Below the pieces are notes generated by a model that saw only the letters and a list, made by a program, of their open reading frames with translations, did not search any database and was not told the DNA's origin. Source: Heyndrickxia acidicola (GTDB taxonomy: Bacteria > Bacillota > Bacilli > Bacillales > Bacillaceae_C). From it: a DNA stretch of 64,000 bases. The translations under genes and the position numbers were made by a program. Location of the stretch: assembly GCF_001636425.1 (NCBI RefSeq), contig NZ_KV440953.1:322847-386846 (forward strand). The letters are read 5' to 3'. Shown here piece after piece: positions 8,315 to 16,717 of this stretch (its first letter is position 1; each line of letters starts with the position of its first letter).

Positions 8315-8814
8315 TTAATTTTGTTCCGAGTACCAGTAACGCGTAAGGTCAGTTGTGACAGATGGGTAACCCATTTGGCGTAACATCGAAGTGATATTTC
8401 CCCTGTGATAAGTTGCATGAGTGACAATGTGCATGACCATTTCAGAAAGACTAGTTTCCCTTTTTCCGTCCCATGGAATGTCCAGTACTACTATCTTTTC
8501 AAAATCATCTTGCTTGTTTAGAACTTCTTTATATTTTTGTGATAAGTCGTAAAATAACCTATCCATTTCTTCAATATCTTTTCCTTCTCCTGATTGTTTG
8601 TCTATTTCCAATGCTTCTGGCATGTTTTTACCAGAAATAATGTGAAACCAAAGTTATCGACGATATACATGTGAGAAACCACTTTGGATATAGTGGGAAA
8701 AACGCTTTGAATTTCTAGATGATAAACATCATTAGATAGCTCTTTTAATCGATTAAATAGTGTTTGATTTGCCCAAACATGATAGTCATACATTTTTAGT
8801 GCAAGTTGAATCAT
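8315..8814 (-). pseudogene. DinB-family protein, frameshifted
   Basis: Two overlapping minus-strand frames make one DinB-superfamily protein. The first (8602-8814) begins at an ATG with a GGAGGTGTG site and covers MIQLALKMYDYHVWANQ to HMYIVDNFG. The second (8315-8623) supplies WFHIISGKNMPEALEID to HIVTHATYHRGNITSMLRQMG. The join lies at a T run (minus strand AACTTTGG, near 8650), where one extra T would restore NFWFHIISGK. The repaired gene would be 501 bases, or 166 residues, a normal DinB length. The metal-site His residues (SHMYI and HATYH) are intact, so the lesion is recent or a sequencing error. Confidence 0.8.
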
Positions 8815-9022
8815 AATTCACACCTCCGATATAAGTGTAAACCTTTACAAGACTCTCATTTCTAATTTAACATAATTACCCATAAAATATTCAGAAGATT
8901 CAAACATACAATTCTGACAGGGTGAAAAACGCCCAGCGAACTAATCACTGTGCGTTTTCTGGTGTGGAATTTATTAAGATTTAGATTGCTAATTAAGGTG
9001 CGAATTGATATGTGAATTAAGT

Positions 9023-9049
9023 TTTTCTACTTCAAAACCGAACCCGTTA
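9023..9049 (-). repeat. Right terminal inverted repeat of the cassette
   Basis: Read on the minus strand from 9049 it begins TAACGGGTTCGGTTTTGA and continues AGTAGAAAA. Confidence 0.8.
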
Positions 9050-9058
9050 GGATATAAA
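9050..9058. repeat. Right 9-bp target site duplication
   Basis: GGATATAAA, identical to 8010-8018, directly follows the right terminal repeat. Confidence 0.8.
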
Positions 9059-9090
9059 TCCATGTTTTTTATTAGGCTATTTAAAAGGAT

Positions 9091-9188
9091 GGCTGTTAAA
9101 TTTCAATGTTGATAACTGCTTATTTTTTAGCTCATTTTACAGTAAAAAAAGAATGAGCTAAAAAACAACAGTAGCCTTTAACAAAGCC
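9091..9188. repeat. GGCTNTGTTAAA hairpin repeat (MITE-like), copy 1
   Basis: A 98-bp imperfect hairpin. The ends are GGCTGTTAAA and TTTAACAAAGCC, with inner arms TTTTTTAGCTCATT and AATGAGCTAAAAAA. Related copies are at 26964-27108 and 57152-57242. It borders the end of yqfW and may replace the lost terminator. Confidence 0.7.
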
Positions 9189-9203
9189 AAAAGGGTAAAC
9201 GAA

Positions 9204-9773
9204 TTATGCTTTATTGTCCCAGTTTGCAACCCATTCGTTTGCTTCGCTCCAGTTTTTCACCCTAATAACGCCTTCAGGAATAGGATCCCTGTTATAAGGT
9301 GTATCAAAGAGGATTACAGGAATTTGAAGCTCTTCATGGATCATAACAGCATTATCATGCTTATCCTCAAAGAACAGATCAACTTCATATTTTTTAGCTG
9401 CTTCTACTTTATAATGGGAACCAATTAGTTCAATATGATCATAAAGCAAGTCATTTTTCGTGAACCAGTTCCGGGTAAGTTCCAATAAATGAGAACTGCG
9501 CGCACTAATGAAATAAAGATGATATTGATTTTTCCATTTGGTTAAAATTTCTTTTGCGCCAGGAGCAAGAGGGGATTCTGAATAGATTTTGGGCTCTGTA
9601 TCAATAAACCATTCGTAAAAAGCCTTGGGCTCTAAATTTAACGCAGCGGATAAGTTATATTCTGTAATGTCATCAAGTGTAATGTTTAAATGATATTGGT
9701 CGTTTATGTACGGAATTAAGGAAGAGGGATGTGTAACTGTTCCATCTATATCAATGCCAAATCGTTTTTTCAT
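9204..9773 (-). CDS. yqfW: HAD-type nucleotidase-like protein YqfW
   Basis: A HAD-superfamily protein of 189 residues. Motif I is FGIDIDGTVTHP near the N-terminus, with the nucleophile and acid Asp residues in DIDGT. Motif II is in YFISARSSH, and motif III/IV is the LFFEDKHDNAV acidic segment. It matches the 5'(3')-deoxyribonucleotidase-like YqfW family. The substrate is not known, so nucleotidase activity is inferred from the family. Position between zur and yqfX agrees with B. subtilis. A GGGGAATATAG leader precedes the ATG. Confidence 0.8.
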   Translation of the reverse strand: MKKRFGIDIDGTVTHPSSLIPYINDQYHLNITLDDITEYNLSAALNLEPKAFYEWFIDTEPKIYSESPLAPGAKEILTKWKNQYHLYFISARSSHLLELTRNWFTKNDLLYDHIELIGSHYKVEAAKKYEVDLFFEDKHDNAVMIHEELQIPVILFDTPYNRDPIPEGVIRVKNWSEANEWVANWDNKA

Positions 9774-9985
9774 TCTATATTCCCCTTTATCTGCATTAAA
9801 CAGCGAACTTTGTGAATAGACAGCGCTCTAACCAGGTTCTCTGCCTCTACTGCAGTTTACCATATCAAGGTTTGTTGGAAAAGACATTCGAGTGAGGCCA
9901 ATCATACCAAAGATTGTTATAGTGAAAAGCGAAGCTTACGTGCAAAATAAATAGTGCTCCAACTATTTGAAAGTGAGGGAATCAA

Positions 9986-10411
9986 ATGGACGAAATCAAG
10001 AATAATCGTCAATTGGAACAGGAAAATAGGACGGATGCACCGAGTGAAACGTTTAGAGAAATGAAGGCAGAAGAAACAGGCAATTCAATCAATACTGCTG
10101 TTTCCCATGATTATCGTGAAGAGACTGCAGCTGAAATTCATGCACCTGTATCTTTAAAACGGGACTATAACCATGGTGATATAGATAGACAAACTGCACT
10201 GGGTACAGGGGCAGGAGCGAGTGTTTTGGGATGGATTGCATTAGCCATCTCCTTAATCTCATTGTTTGTACTGCCTGTCATTTTCGGAGCAGCAGCTGTT
10301 GTCTTGGGAATTATGGCTCGCAGAAGAGGGGCTGATTCATTGGGTGCCTGGAGCATTGGGATAGGAGCAGTATCTGTTATAATTGGAATTTTTGTGCTCC
10401 CTTTTTTCTAA
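9986..10411 (+). CDS. yqfX: YqfX-like DUF4190 membrane protein
   Basis: A 141-residue membrane protein. Residues 1-70 are hydrophilic and charged. Residues about 76-141 form two hydrophobic segments around a short ARRRGADSLGAW loop, the DUF4190 pattern. No catalytic motif is seen. It keeps its B. subtilis position beside ispG. A GTGAGGG site precedes the ATG. The function is unknown. Confidence 0.75.
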   Translation: MDEIKNNRQLEQENRTDAPSETFREMKAEETGNSINTAVSHDYREETAAEIHAPVSLKRDYNHGDIDRQTALGTGAGASVLGWIALAISLISLFVLPVIFGAAAVVLGIMARRRGADSLGAWSIGIGAVSVIIGIFVLPFF

Positions 10412-10460
10412 GGGTTTCATGAGAGTGGGACCCTACTCCGATAAAGGGTGTCCTTTAGAA

Positions 10461-10496
10461 ATAAATAAAGCGGGGCAGCTGCCCCGCTTTATTTAT
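10461..10496. terminator. Bidirectional terminator between yqfX and ispG
   Basis: A perfect 36-bp palindrome centred on GGGGCAGCTGCCCC with ATAAATAAAG/CTTTATTTAT arms. It overlaps the ispG stop codon, so termination is coupled closely to the end of translation. Confidence 0.85.
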
Positions 10497-11599
10497 GCAT
10501 TTTGTTTTTCTTCTTCTTGTTTTTTGAAATATTCCTCTGCTACAAGGTCAATTTCTTTCTTTAGTTCCTCAACCATTGTTTCTTCCGGTACCTTGCGCAC
10601 AATTTGGCCTTTGCGGAATAATAATCCTTCTCCGCGTGCGCCAGCTATTCCGATATCAGCTTCACGTGCTTCTCCGGGACCATTAACCGCACATCCTAAA
10701 ACAGAGACTTTTATTGGTGCTTTGATTGTTTGTATATATTCTTCCACTTCATTTGCAATGCTGATAAGGTCAATTTCAATTCGCCCGCAAGTAGGACAGG
10801 AAATCAGGGTTGCAGCATTGGAAGAAAGACCAAATATTTTTAACAGTTCTCTGGCAACCTTAATTTCCTCCACTGGATCAGCGCTAAGGGAGACACGAAG
10901 TGTGTTTCCGATGCCTTTACTTAAGATAGTGCCAAGGCCGGCAGCACTTTTGATGGTTCCGGAGAAAAGAGTTCCAGACTCGGTAATGCCTAAGTGCAAT
11001 GGATAATTAAATGCTCTTGCAGCTTTCTCGTATGCTTCAATGGCAAGCTGCACATCAGATGCTTTCATGGATACGATAATATCATGAAAATCAAGATCTT
11101 CAAGGATCTTAATGTGATGAAGAGCACTTTCAACCATGCCGTCAGCAGTTGGATAGCCATATTTATTTAGAATATGCTTTTCAAGACTTCCGGCATTTAC
11201 GCCAATTCGAATAGGAATCCCTTTTTCTTTTGCCGCCTTTACAACTGCTTCAACTTTTTCTCTTTTGCCGATGTTTCCAGGATTAATACGGATTTTATCA
11301 ATACCGCCTTCAATGGCTTTTAAAGCTAAGCGATAATCAAAATGAATATCCGCTACTAAAGGGATATTAATTTGTCTTTTAATGTCTGGAATGGCGTTGG
11401 CTGCACGTTCATCAGGTACTGCAACCCTTACGATCTGGCAGCCTGCTTCTTCCAGGCGGTGGATCTGGGCAACTGTAGCTTCCACATCATGTGTTTTCGT
11501 TGTGGTCATGCTTTGTATGATTAGTTCATCATTCCCGCCAATCGTTAAATTACCTACTTTGACAGGGCGGGTTTGTGAACGATGTGTAATTTCACCCAA
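10493..11599 (-). CDS. ispG: (E)-4-hydroxy-3-methylbut-2-enyl-diphosphate synthase
   Basis: The penultimate MEP-pathway enzyme, converting MEcPP to HMBPP with a [4Fe-4S] cluster. The 368-residue product has the N-terminal TIM-barrel motifs ([26 protein letters not shown]) and the cluster cysteines in LISCPTCGR and [12 protein letters not shown]. An ATG at 11632 lacks a ribosome site. The TTG at 11599 follows AAAAGGAG by 10 bases and gives [12 protein letters not shown], which aligns with the B. subtilis N-terminus, so I chose it. Confidence 0.95.
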   Translation of the reverse strand: MGEITHRSQTRPVKVGNLTIGGNDELIIQSMTTTKTHDVEATVAQIHRLEEAGCQIVRVAVPDERAANAIPDIKRQINIPLVADIHFDYRLALKAIEGGIDKIRINPGNIGKREKVEAVVKAAKEKGIPIRIGVNAGSLEKHILNKYGYPTADGMVESALHHIKILEDLDFHDIIVSMKASDVQLAIEAYEKAARAFNYPLHLGITESGTLFSGTIKSAAGLGTILSKGIGNTLRVSLSADPVEEIKVARELLKIFGLSSNAATLISCPTCGRIEIDLISIANEVEEYIQTIKAPIKVSVLGCAVNGPGEAREADIGIAGARGEGLLFRKGQIVRKVPEETMVEELKKEIDLVAEEYFKKQEEEKQNA

Positions 11600-11704
11600 G
11601 GGTAATTCGCTCCTTTTAAAAACAAAATTCATTCATGTTAATTATATAAGAACTATTATCATTGTACCAATATTCCTTTGAAATTGACAAGAATTTGCAC
11701 AGAA

Positions 11705-12049
11705 TCAGTGTTGTTGATATATGGGAAAACGATAGATTTGGCCAATCTGAATATCTTTAGGCTGGATGCCCGGATTTAATTTTGTGAAATCCTTTATTAC
11801 CTTTGCTACTTCTATTTTGCTATTGTTTTTCTCAAGTTTTGCTGCTATAGATAATACAGTATCGCCTGGTTTCACTTCTATAATTTTAAAATTTGACTTC
11901 TGGGAGGCAGGCTTTGGCTGTGTTTGATTTACATCAGGCTTATTGGCAGCGGAAGCAACTGTGGCGTTAGGGATTGTCCCGAATTTCAAATCAAAGTAGA
12001 CGCTGTATAAAACGATTAGAACGGCTATGAGTCCAATTAATTTTTTCAA
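11705..12049 (-). CDS. yqfZ: YqfZ-like LysM-domain protein
   Basis: A 114-residue protein with one N-terminal membrane anchor (residues about 4-20, MKKLIGLIAVLIVLYSVYF). A Pro/Gln-rich spacer and a single LysM domain follow (about 58-110: IEVKPGDTVLSIA to PKDIQIGQIYRFP). LysM domains bind peptidoglycan, so the protein is probably tethered outside the membrane at the cell wall or spore cortex. It keeps its B. subtilis position. A GGAGGGCG site precedes the ATG. No enzymatic domain is present. Confidence 0.8.
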   Translation of the reverse strand: MKKLIGLIAVLIVLYSVYFDLKFGTIPNATVASAANKPDVNQTQPKPASQKSNFKIIEVKPGDTVLSIAAKLEKNNSKIEVAKVIKDFTKLNPGIQPKDIQIGQIYRFPIYQQH

Positions 12050-12122
12050 AAAAACGCCCTCCTTTTAATGTGGTATATGTATATGCTTGTCCAGAAAGAA
12101 ATATGACTATTTTTTAAAAAAT

Positions 12123-12155
12123 CTCTGTTAAATTTTTATGTTAAAAATAACAGAG
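12123..12155. repeat. Short CTCTGTTA / TAACAGAG hairpin
   Basis: The ends match those of the GGCTNTGTTAAA repeat family, with only 17 bases between them. It is a likely minimal remnant of that family. Confidence 0.5.
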
Positions 12156-12237
12156 TCCTATATATTGATTTCTACTGTAAGCCTTTATTTTGGCTTCAAT
12201 TAACCTTTAAGTGAAATCAAAGCTGGATTTTGCATAG

Positions 12238-12595
12238 ATATAGGCTGTGTTCTGATCATCCTGCTGGTTGATTTGCCCTGCAGACACTCGCTTTCCGGGG
12301 GCGGTTGGGGAGCCTCATCATAGCAAGCTCCTGCGGGGCCTACCAGAGGCCACCTGATCCCGCAGGAGTCTCGTGTATCCAATTCAATCAACTTTAGATT
12401 CGTTTGTACTCCTGGCTCTAACAGAGATATGGTGGAGTGCCCCATGCTGGTTGATTTGCACTGTTGGCGCTCGCTTTCCACGGGCGGTAGTGGAACCACA
12501 TTGTTGCATTCTTATGGGAATCCCCCAATAACCTGCATAACTTGAAGGAGTTTTTGCCTTCCATTCTAATAAACGTTGAACCAAACGATCTTTGG
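12238..12595 (+). repeat. GC-rich CTCCTGCGGG hairpin repeat, two tandem copies
   Basis: Copy 1 contains CTGCAGACACTCGCTTTCC, then GCTCCTGCGGGG and CCCGCAGGAGTCTCGTG, which pair into a long stem, then ATCAACTTTAG. Copy 2 starts near 12421 and is more degenerate. Further copies occur at 16362, 23565 (reverse), 51195 (two) and 57270 (reverse). The 690 bases between yqfZ and yqgB hold nothing else. Confidence 0.75.
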
Positions 12596-12735
12596 GTATT
12601 ACTAAATATGCTCAGCGCTATTCGCCCTGCCTGTTCTTTTCTTCACAAATGGCTTCTTAAAAGATAGACACCAGGCTATTATTCTCATCAATTGTTCTTC
12701 TCCACTTTTACTTTTTTCTGTCCAAAAATAAAAGA

Positions 12736-12780
12736 GAGGTGACTCAAAAGGCCGCTTATAACCGCCTTTTGAGTCACCTC
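12736..12780 (-). terminator. Terminator of yqgB
   Basis: GAGGTGACTCAAAAGG and CCTTTTGAGTCACCTC form a 16-bp perfect stem 8 bases beyond the yqgB stop. TCTTTTATTTTT follows on the minus strand. Confidence 0.85.
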
Positions 12781-12787
12781 GAGAGTC

Positions 12788-13564
12788 TTAAACAGATGTT
12801 TTTTTTGGAGATGGGATTTCCCGAATGCTTAGCAGCATGACAATCAAAGTAATAATCCAATCGATGTAAATAGCTCCTGCTACCGTTGTTTTTAATGCAG
12901 CCATAATAGTAAAAAAAACGGAAGGCAGCGTAATACTATACGCTGTCAGTCTCCAGCTCTGCCGGTAGTTAACTTTTTTTTCGAGTCTTATGGCCAATAA
13001 AAGGCCAAACAGGGCAAAAATCGAGATTTTGATAAAGCCCCCAGCTGCAGTCATTAAATAGTAGAAAATAAATAATACCGGGATGCCTACCCACATTACC
13101 CCTTGCAAGGAACGTAGAAAGCTTTGGATGTTCGAGTTGTTTAAATTTTGGTTTTCCAATGTGGAATATGCCATTACTTGCGTTTTACCGTCTGATTTAA
13201 AAATAAATGTATGTTTTAGGAGAGCGATGACTGTTCCGCCTTTTTGAACATCATTTTCCTGGATGCTGCCTGTCGAGTCAAATAGTACTGTTAGATCGTT
13301 TTTTACAATAATGAGAGGTTTTTTTTCTTTTGAAAAAAGAGTTCCATTATGTATGGAAAAAGAGGGGATGTCATGAGTAATAATTTGCTGGCCTTCATCC
13401 AATACGGTATAGGCCAGCTTCGTAATATAAATGACCCCTGGAATAATGGACAGCAGCATAATGAAGAAAACATATAGAATGGTTTTTCCTATTCCTTGAA
13501 ATCGGAATTTTGCGATATCCTTAGGTGAATAAATGCTTTTAATAAACTGTTTGAAAATATTCAT
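12788..13564 (-). CDS. yqgB: YqgB-like DUF1189 membrane protein
   Basis: A 258-residue membrane protein of the DUF1189 family. It has an N-terminal amphipathic SIYSPKDIAKFRFQGIGKTI segment, a first transmembrane helix near 28-48, a roughly 100-residue extracytoplasmic domain, and four helices in the C-terminal half. The ATG at 13564 is preceded by AAAGGATGTGAT, a long complement to the 16S rRNA end; a TTG two codons upstream is less likely. Function is unknown. Position between yqfZ and yqgC agrees with B. subtilis. Confidence 0.8.
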   Translation of the reverse strand: MNIFKQFIKSIYSPKDIAKFRFQGIGKTILYVFFIMLLSIIPGVIYITKLAYTVLDEGQQIITHDIPSFSIHNGTLFSKEKKPLIIVKNDLTVLFDSTGSIQENDVQKGGTVIALLKHTFIFKSDGKTQVMAYSTLENQNLNNSNIQSFLRSLQGVMWVGIPVLFIFYYLMTAAGGFIKISIFALFGLLLAIRLEKKVNYRQSWRLTAYSITLPSVFFTIMAALKTTVAGAIYIDWIITLIVMLLSIREIPSPKKTSV

Positions 13565-13741
13565 GGGCAATCACATCCTTTGCTGCATGCAATATAAGCA
13601 GCGATAATAATTTCATTCTAATCAGTTTTTTATTAAATGTTAAGGAAAAACATTGAAAAGAATTCCTTCAATGAAATGAAGAGTCGTAATTCAGGTGAAA
13701 AAGGGTAAAATGAAAAAAATCAGCAAAGAAGGTGGTTATGA

Positions 13742-14224
13742 ATGGAATATCTTTATTGGGCGGTTATCAGCATATTTATCATCATTGCCTTTATTGGCCT
13801 CGTCTATCCGATTATTCCGAGTGTTCTATTTCTCGTCGCAGCCTTTGTGCTTTATGGTGTGTTCTTTACTTTTTCTCCTCTCCACTGGATTTTCTGGGCA
13901 GTACAAATTTTGTTTGTTGCTCTTCTGTTTTCAGCAGATTATCTGTCCAATCTTATTGGAGTTAAACGATTTGGAGGATCCAAAGCAGGGGTATGGGGGA
14001 GTACAATCGGCCTGTTGGCAGGACCGTTTATCATTCCGGTAATTGGCCTTATCATCGGGCCTTTTATTGGTGCTGTGGCAGGGGAGCTGTTGATCAATAG
14101 AACCTCATTATCAAAAGCAGTTAAAATTGGTTTTGGGTCTTTAATTGGCTTTTTTAGCAGTATTGCAGCAAAGGGACTCATACAGATTCTTATGGTTTTA
14201 TACTTTTTAATCAGGGTCCACTAA
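13742..14224 (+). CDS. yqgC: YqgC-like DUF456 membrane protein
   Basis: A DUF456 protein of 160 residues with four to five hydrophobic segments and a Gly-rich middle ([18 protein letters not shown] and [16 protein letters not shown]). No catalytic residue pattern is seen and the function is unknown. A GAAGGTGG site lies 7 bases ahead of the ATG. It precedes sodA as in B. subtilis. Confidence 0.8.
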   Translation: MEYLYWAVISIFIIIAFIGLVYPIIPSVLFLVAAFVLYGVFFTFSPLHWIFWAVQILFVALLFSADYLSNLIGVKRFGGSKAGVWGSTIGLLAGPFIIPVIGLIIGPFIGAVAGELLINRTSLSKAVKIGFGSLIGFFSSIAAKGLIQILMVLYFLIRVH

Positions 14225-14323
14225 AAATTTTTTTTAGGAATAAATCAATTTATTTGATTGATTTGTCCGCATTTGGTAATCTAAAATTGAAAACCAATCA
14301 AATACATAAGGGAGGAATTTTAA

Positions 14324-14932
14324 ATGGCATTTGAATTACCGCAATTACCATACGCTTATGACGCTCTTGAGCCTCACATTGACAAGGAAACGATGAATAT
14401 TCATCATACTAAACACCACAACACATACGTAACAAAATTAAATGAAGCCCTTCAAGGACACGATGAATTATTAAATAAATCCGTTGAAGAGATTGTTTCT
14501 AATCTGGATGCAGTTCCTGAAAATATCCGTACTGCAGTAAGAAATAATGGCGGCGGCCACGCAAACCATTCTTTATTCTGGAAATTGCTTACTCCTAACG
14601 GTGCGGGCAAACCAGCTGGTGATCTTGCACAAGCGATTGAAAGCAAATTTGGAAGCTTTGAAAAATTTAAAGAAGAATTTGCTGCAGCAGCTGCAGGCCG
14701 TTTTGGTTCTGGCTGGGCTTGGCTTGTACTAAATAATGGCGAGCTTGAAATTACAAGCACTCCAAACCAGGACAATCCTCTTTCTGAAGGTAAAACACCT
14801 TTACTTGGATTGGATGTATGGGAGCATGCTTATTACTTGAACTATCAAAACCGCCGTCCGGATTATATCAATGCATTTTGGAATGTTGTAAATTGGGACG
14901 AAGTTTCAAAATTATATTCAGAAGCGAAATAA
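14324..14932 (+). CDS. sodA: Manganese superoxide dismutase
   Basis: A Mn/Fe superoxide dismutase of 202 residues that converts superoxide to peroxide and oxygen in the cytoplasm. The metal ligands lie in [23 protein letters not shown] and [10 protein letters not shown] (Asp and His). The GGGHANHS and DVWEHAYY signatures favour manganese, as in B. subtilis SodA. AAGGGAGG precedes the ATG by 8 bases and a strong terminator follows, so it is probably monocistronic. Confidence 0.96.
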   Translation: MAFELPQLPYAYDALEPHIDKETMNIHHTKHHNTYVTKLNEALQGHDELLNKSVEEIVSNLDAVPENIRTAVRNNGGGHANHSLFWKLLTPNGAGKPAGDLAQAIESKFGSFEKFKEEFAAAAAGRFGSGWAWLVLNNGELEITSTPNQDNPLSEGKTPLLGLDVWEHAYYLNYQNRRPDYINAFWNVVNWDEVSKLYSEAK

Positions 14933-14947
14933 TAAATATTTCTATCC

Positions 14948-14980
14948 AAAAAAAGAGGCTGAAGCCTCTTTTTTTTTTTT
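14948..14980 (+). terminator. Terminator of sodA
   Basis: AAAAGAGGCT GAAGCCTCTTTT stem followed by a run of twelve T. Confidence 0.9.
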
Positions 14981-15104
14981 GCATTTTCCTAATCGTATCT
15001 TACTTCTTTGCAAGGCTTAAAAACATGAAAACGGGTTTGTTCCTTTTTCAATGAATAAACTCTCCTTTTTATCAAAAAATAGGTGATACAAAGGGGAGTT
15101 TATT

Positions 15105-16322
15105 ATGAGCATACTTCAAAAGTGGTTAGGCGATATTCAATTGACTAAAGATCTGGGTTTGTTAATTGTAATCGGGGGACTTTATTCCCTCAGCATTTCT
15201 TTATCTAATACGTTTGTTAATATTTATTTGTGGAAGCAATCGGGGCAATTTTTAGATCTTGCAATTTATAATCTTTCGGTAGTTGTAATGCAGCCGATCA
15301 CATTTATTCTTGCAGGAAGATTTGCCAAAAAAGTAGACAGGGTTATTGTTCTTCGAATTGGAGTGATTTTCCTTGCGTTATTTTATTTGTCCGTCTTGTT
15401 TTTTGGTCCTCAGGCTTCACACTATCTCATTGTTTTAGGAGCTATGTTAGGCATTGGGTATGGTTTTTATTGGCTGGCGTTTAATGTGCTTACATTTGAA
15501 ATTACGGAGCCGGAAACAAGAGATTTTTTCAATGGCTTTCTCGGTACTTTAAATTCAGGAGGAGGGATGATTGGTCCTATTGTCTCGGGGTATATCATTT
15601 CTCAGTTTGTATCGAATCTTGGCTATACCATTGTGTTTGGGATATCATTATCCCTGTTTACGCTGGCAGTTATCATGAGTTTTTCTATAGAGAGAAGGCC
15701 GGCACACGGTAAATATCTTTTGACGCGGGTATTGGAAGAGAGAAAAACGAATAAAAATTGGCGATATGTAACATATGCACATTTTTGTCAGGGCCTAAGG
15801 GATGGGACGTTTGTTTTTATTATTTCGGTATTTGTTTTCATTTCAACAGGCAGTGAACTGGCCCTTGGAACCTTTGGTTTAATCAATTCGGGTATTTCTT
15901 TTATCGGGTATTCATTAGTGGCTAAATTGATAAAGAATGAATACCGGAAAAAAGCAATATTATTGGGCGGACTTTTACTGTATGCGGCGATATTTATTAT
16001 CGTATTTCAAGTGAGCTATCCGAGACTTTTGCTTTATGCTGGAGTCATTGCTCTTGCTTATCCCATCTTATTAGTGCCCTATAATTCAATGACGTATGAT
16101 GTCATTGGAAAAGCATGGAAGGCTGCAGAAGCGCGCATTGAATATATTGTTGTTAGAGAACTGTATATTAATGGCGGCAGGATTGTTTCCATCCTCTTAT
16201 TTATTGGTGCCATTACCTTTTTTAATGAAGCAAAAAGCATACCTGTTCTTTTAATGTTCATTGGTGCCGGTCATCTTTGCGCATCCTTGCTTATTCGCAG
16301 AGTAAACACACTCTCTGCATAA
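15105..16322 (+). CDS. yqgE: MFS transporter YqgE
   Basis: A major-facilitator transporter of 405 residues with about twelve hydrophobic segments. The cytoplasmic loop after helix 2 reads GRFAKKVDRVIVLRIG, the usual basic loop. It keeps the sodA-yqgE-pbpA order of B. subtilis. The substrate cannot be told from sequence. A CAAAGGGGAG site precedes the ATG. A hydrophobic helical stretch (YTIVFGISLSLFTLAVIMSF) separates the two six-helix halves. Confidence 0.85.
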   Translation: MSILQKWLGDIQLTKDLGLLIVIGGLYSLSISLSNTFVNIYLWKQSGQFLDLAIYNLSVVVMQPITFILAGRFAKKVDRVIVLRIGVIFLALFYLSVLFFGPQASHYLIVLGAMLGIGYGFYWLAFNVLTFEITEPETRDFFNGFLGTLNSGGGMIGPIVSGYIISQFVSNLGYTIVFGISLSLFTLAVIMSFSIERRPAHGKYLLTRVLEERKTNKNWRYVTYAHFCQGLRDGTFVFIISVFVFISTGSELALGTFGLINSGISFIGYSLVAKLIKNEYRKKAILLGGLLLYAAIFIIVFQVSYPRLLLYAGVIALAYPILLVPYNSMTYDVIGKAWKAAEARIEYIVVRELYINGGRIVSILLFIGAITFFNEAKSIPVLLMFIGAGHLCASLLIRRVNTLSA

Positions 16323-16361
16323 CTGGCAATTGATAGTATTCGATTGCTTACTTATTGGCTC

Positions 16362-16510
16362 TGTTACTATTGTCTGTTGATTTCCTCTGCAGGCACTCGC
16401 TTTCCGAAAGGCGCAAGAGGGGTCTCCCCTAACACGCTTCTTCAGCAGGAGTATTGCTTATCAGACTCAATCTAAAAAGGTTTGAATCAACATTGTTCTT
16501 TCATAGAGCT
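16362..16510 (+). repeat. GC-rich hairpin repeat, degenerate copy
   Basis: It has GCAGGCACTCGCTTTCCG, GGGGTCTCCCC and CAGCAGGAG like the copies at 12238 and 51195. The GC stem is largely lost. Confidence 0.65.
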
Positions 16511-16540
16511 TTATTATTAAATCAATGTTTTATCAATGTA

Positions 16541-16684
16541 GGTCTAACATCGGTTAGCGTGTTTCTGCACTCCTCTCTACAATAAGTCAACATCAGCTCA
16601 TGAACTGACTCACTGAGTTTTCTTGTCTCATTCGGAGACTGCGAAATCCGTACCCGATGAGCAAGGCGCTTGCACATTTCTTGC
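16541..16684 (+). repeat. CGATGAGCAAGGCGCTTGC interspersed repeat, copy 1
   Basis: ATAAGTCAACATCAGCTC and CGATGAGCAAGGCGCTTGCA recur in order at 20173-20327. Both copies end just upstream of a ribosome-binding site, here that of pbpA. Confidence 0.7.
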
Positions 16685-16717
16685 ATCTTCATACTAATTG
16701 AAAGGATGAAAGTGAGA

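Larger units (their letters stand above)
8019..9049. mobile_element. Transposase-less cassette (MIC/MITE-like) carrying a DinB-family gene
   Basis: A 1,031-bp element. Both ends begin TAACGGGTTCGGTTTTGA when read inwards, and the repeat continues to 26 of 27 matching bases. A perfect 9-bp duplication, GGATATAAA, flanks it. A 20-bp subterminal inverted repeat (8141-8160 against 9000-9019, 17 of 20 identical) could be an extra transposase site. The left arm carries two hairpins (8064-8099 and 8166-8183). No transposase is encoded, so movement would need one in trans, as for the mobile insertion cassettes of the B. cereus group. I do not recognise the end sequence as that of a named IS. Confidence 0.8.
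7999..9070 (+). terminator. Former zur/yqfW terminator interrupted by an insertion
   Basis: Removing the cassette and one copy of GGATATAAA joins AATAAAAAAGCTTGGATATA to AATCCATGTTTTTTATT. The result is a hairpin with a GGAT/ATCC apex and long A/T arms, typical of a bidirectional terminator between convergent genes. The two halves now lie 1 kb apart. Confidence 0.6.

Noticed and set aside
7981-9204. Cassette at 8019-9049 considered as an intact IS
   Set aside because: No transposase-length frame or DDE motif is present on either strand; only the DinB-family pieces are coding.
12200-12584. Minus-strand frames of 66-99 codons in this repeat region
   Set aside because: They translate the GC-rich repeats and lack ribosome sites and family matches. 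The compositional pattern is that of the repeat, not of a protein.
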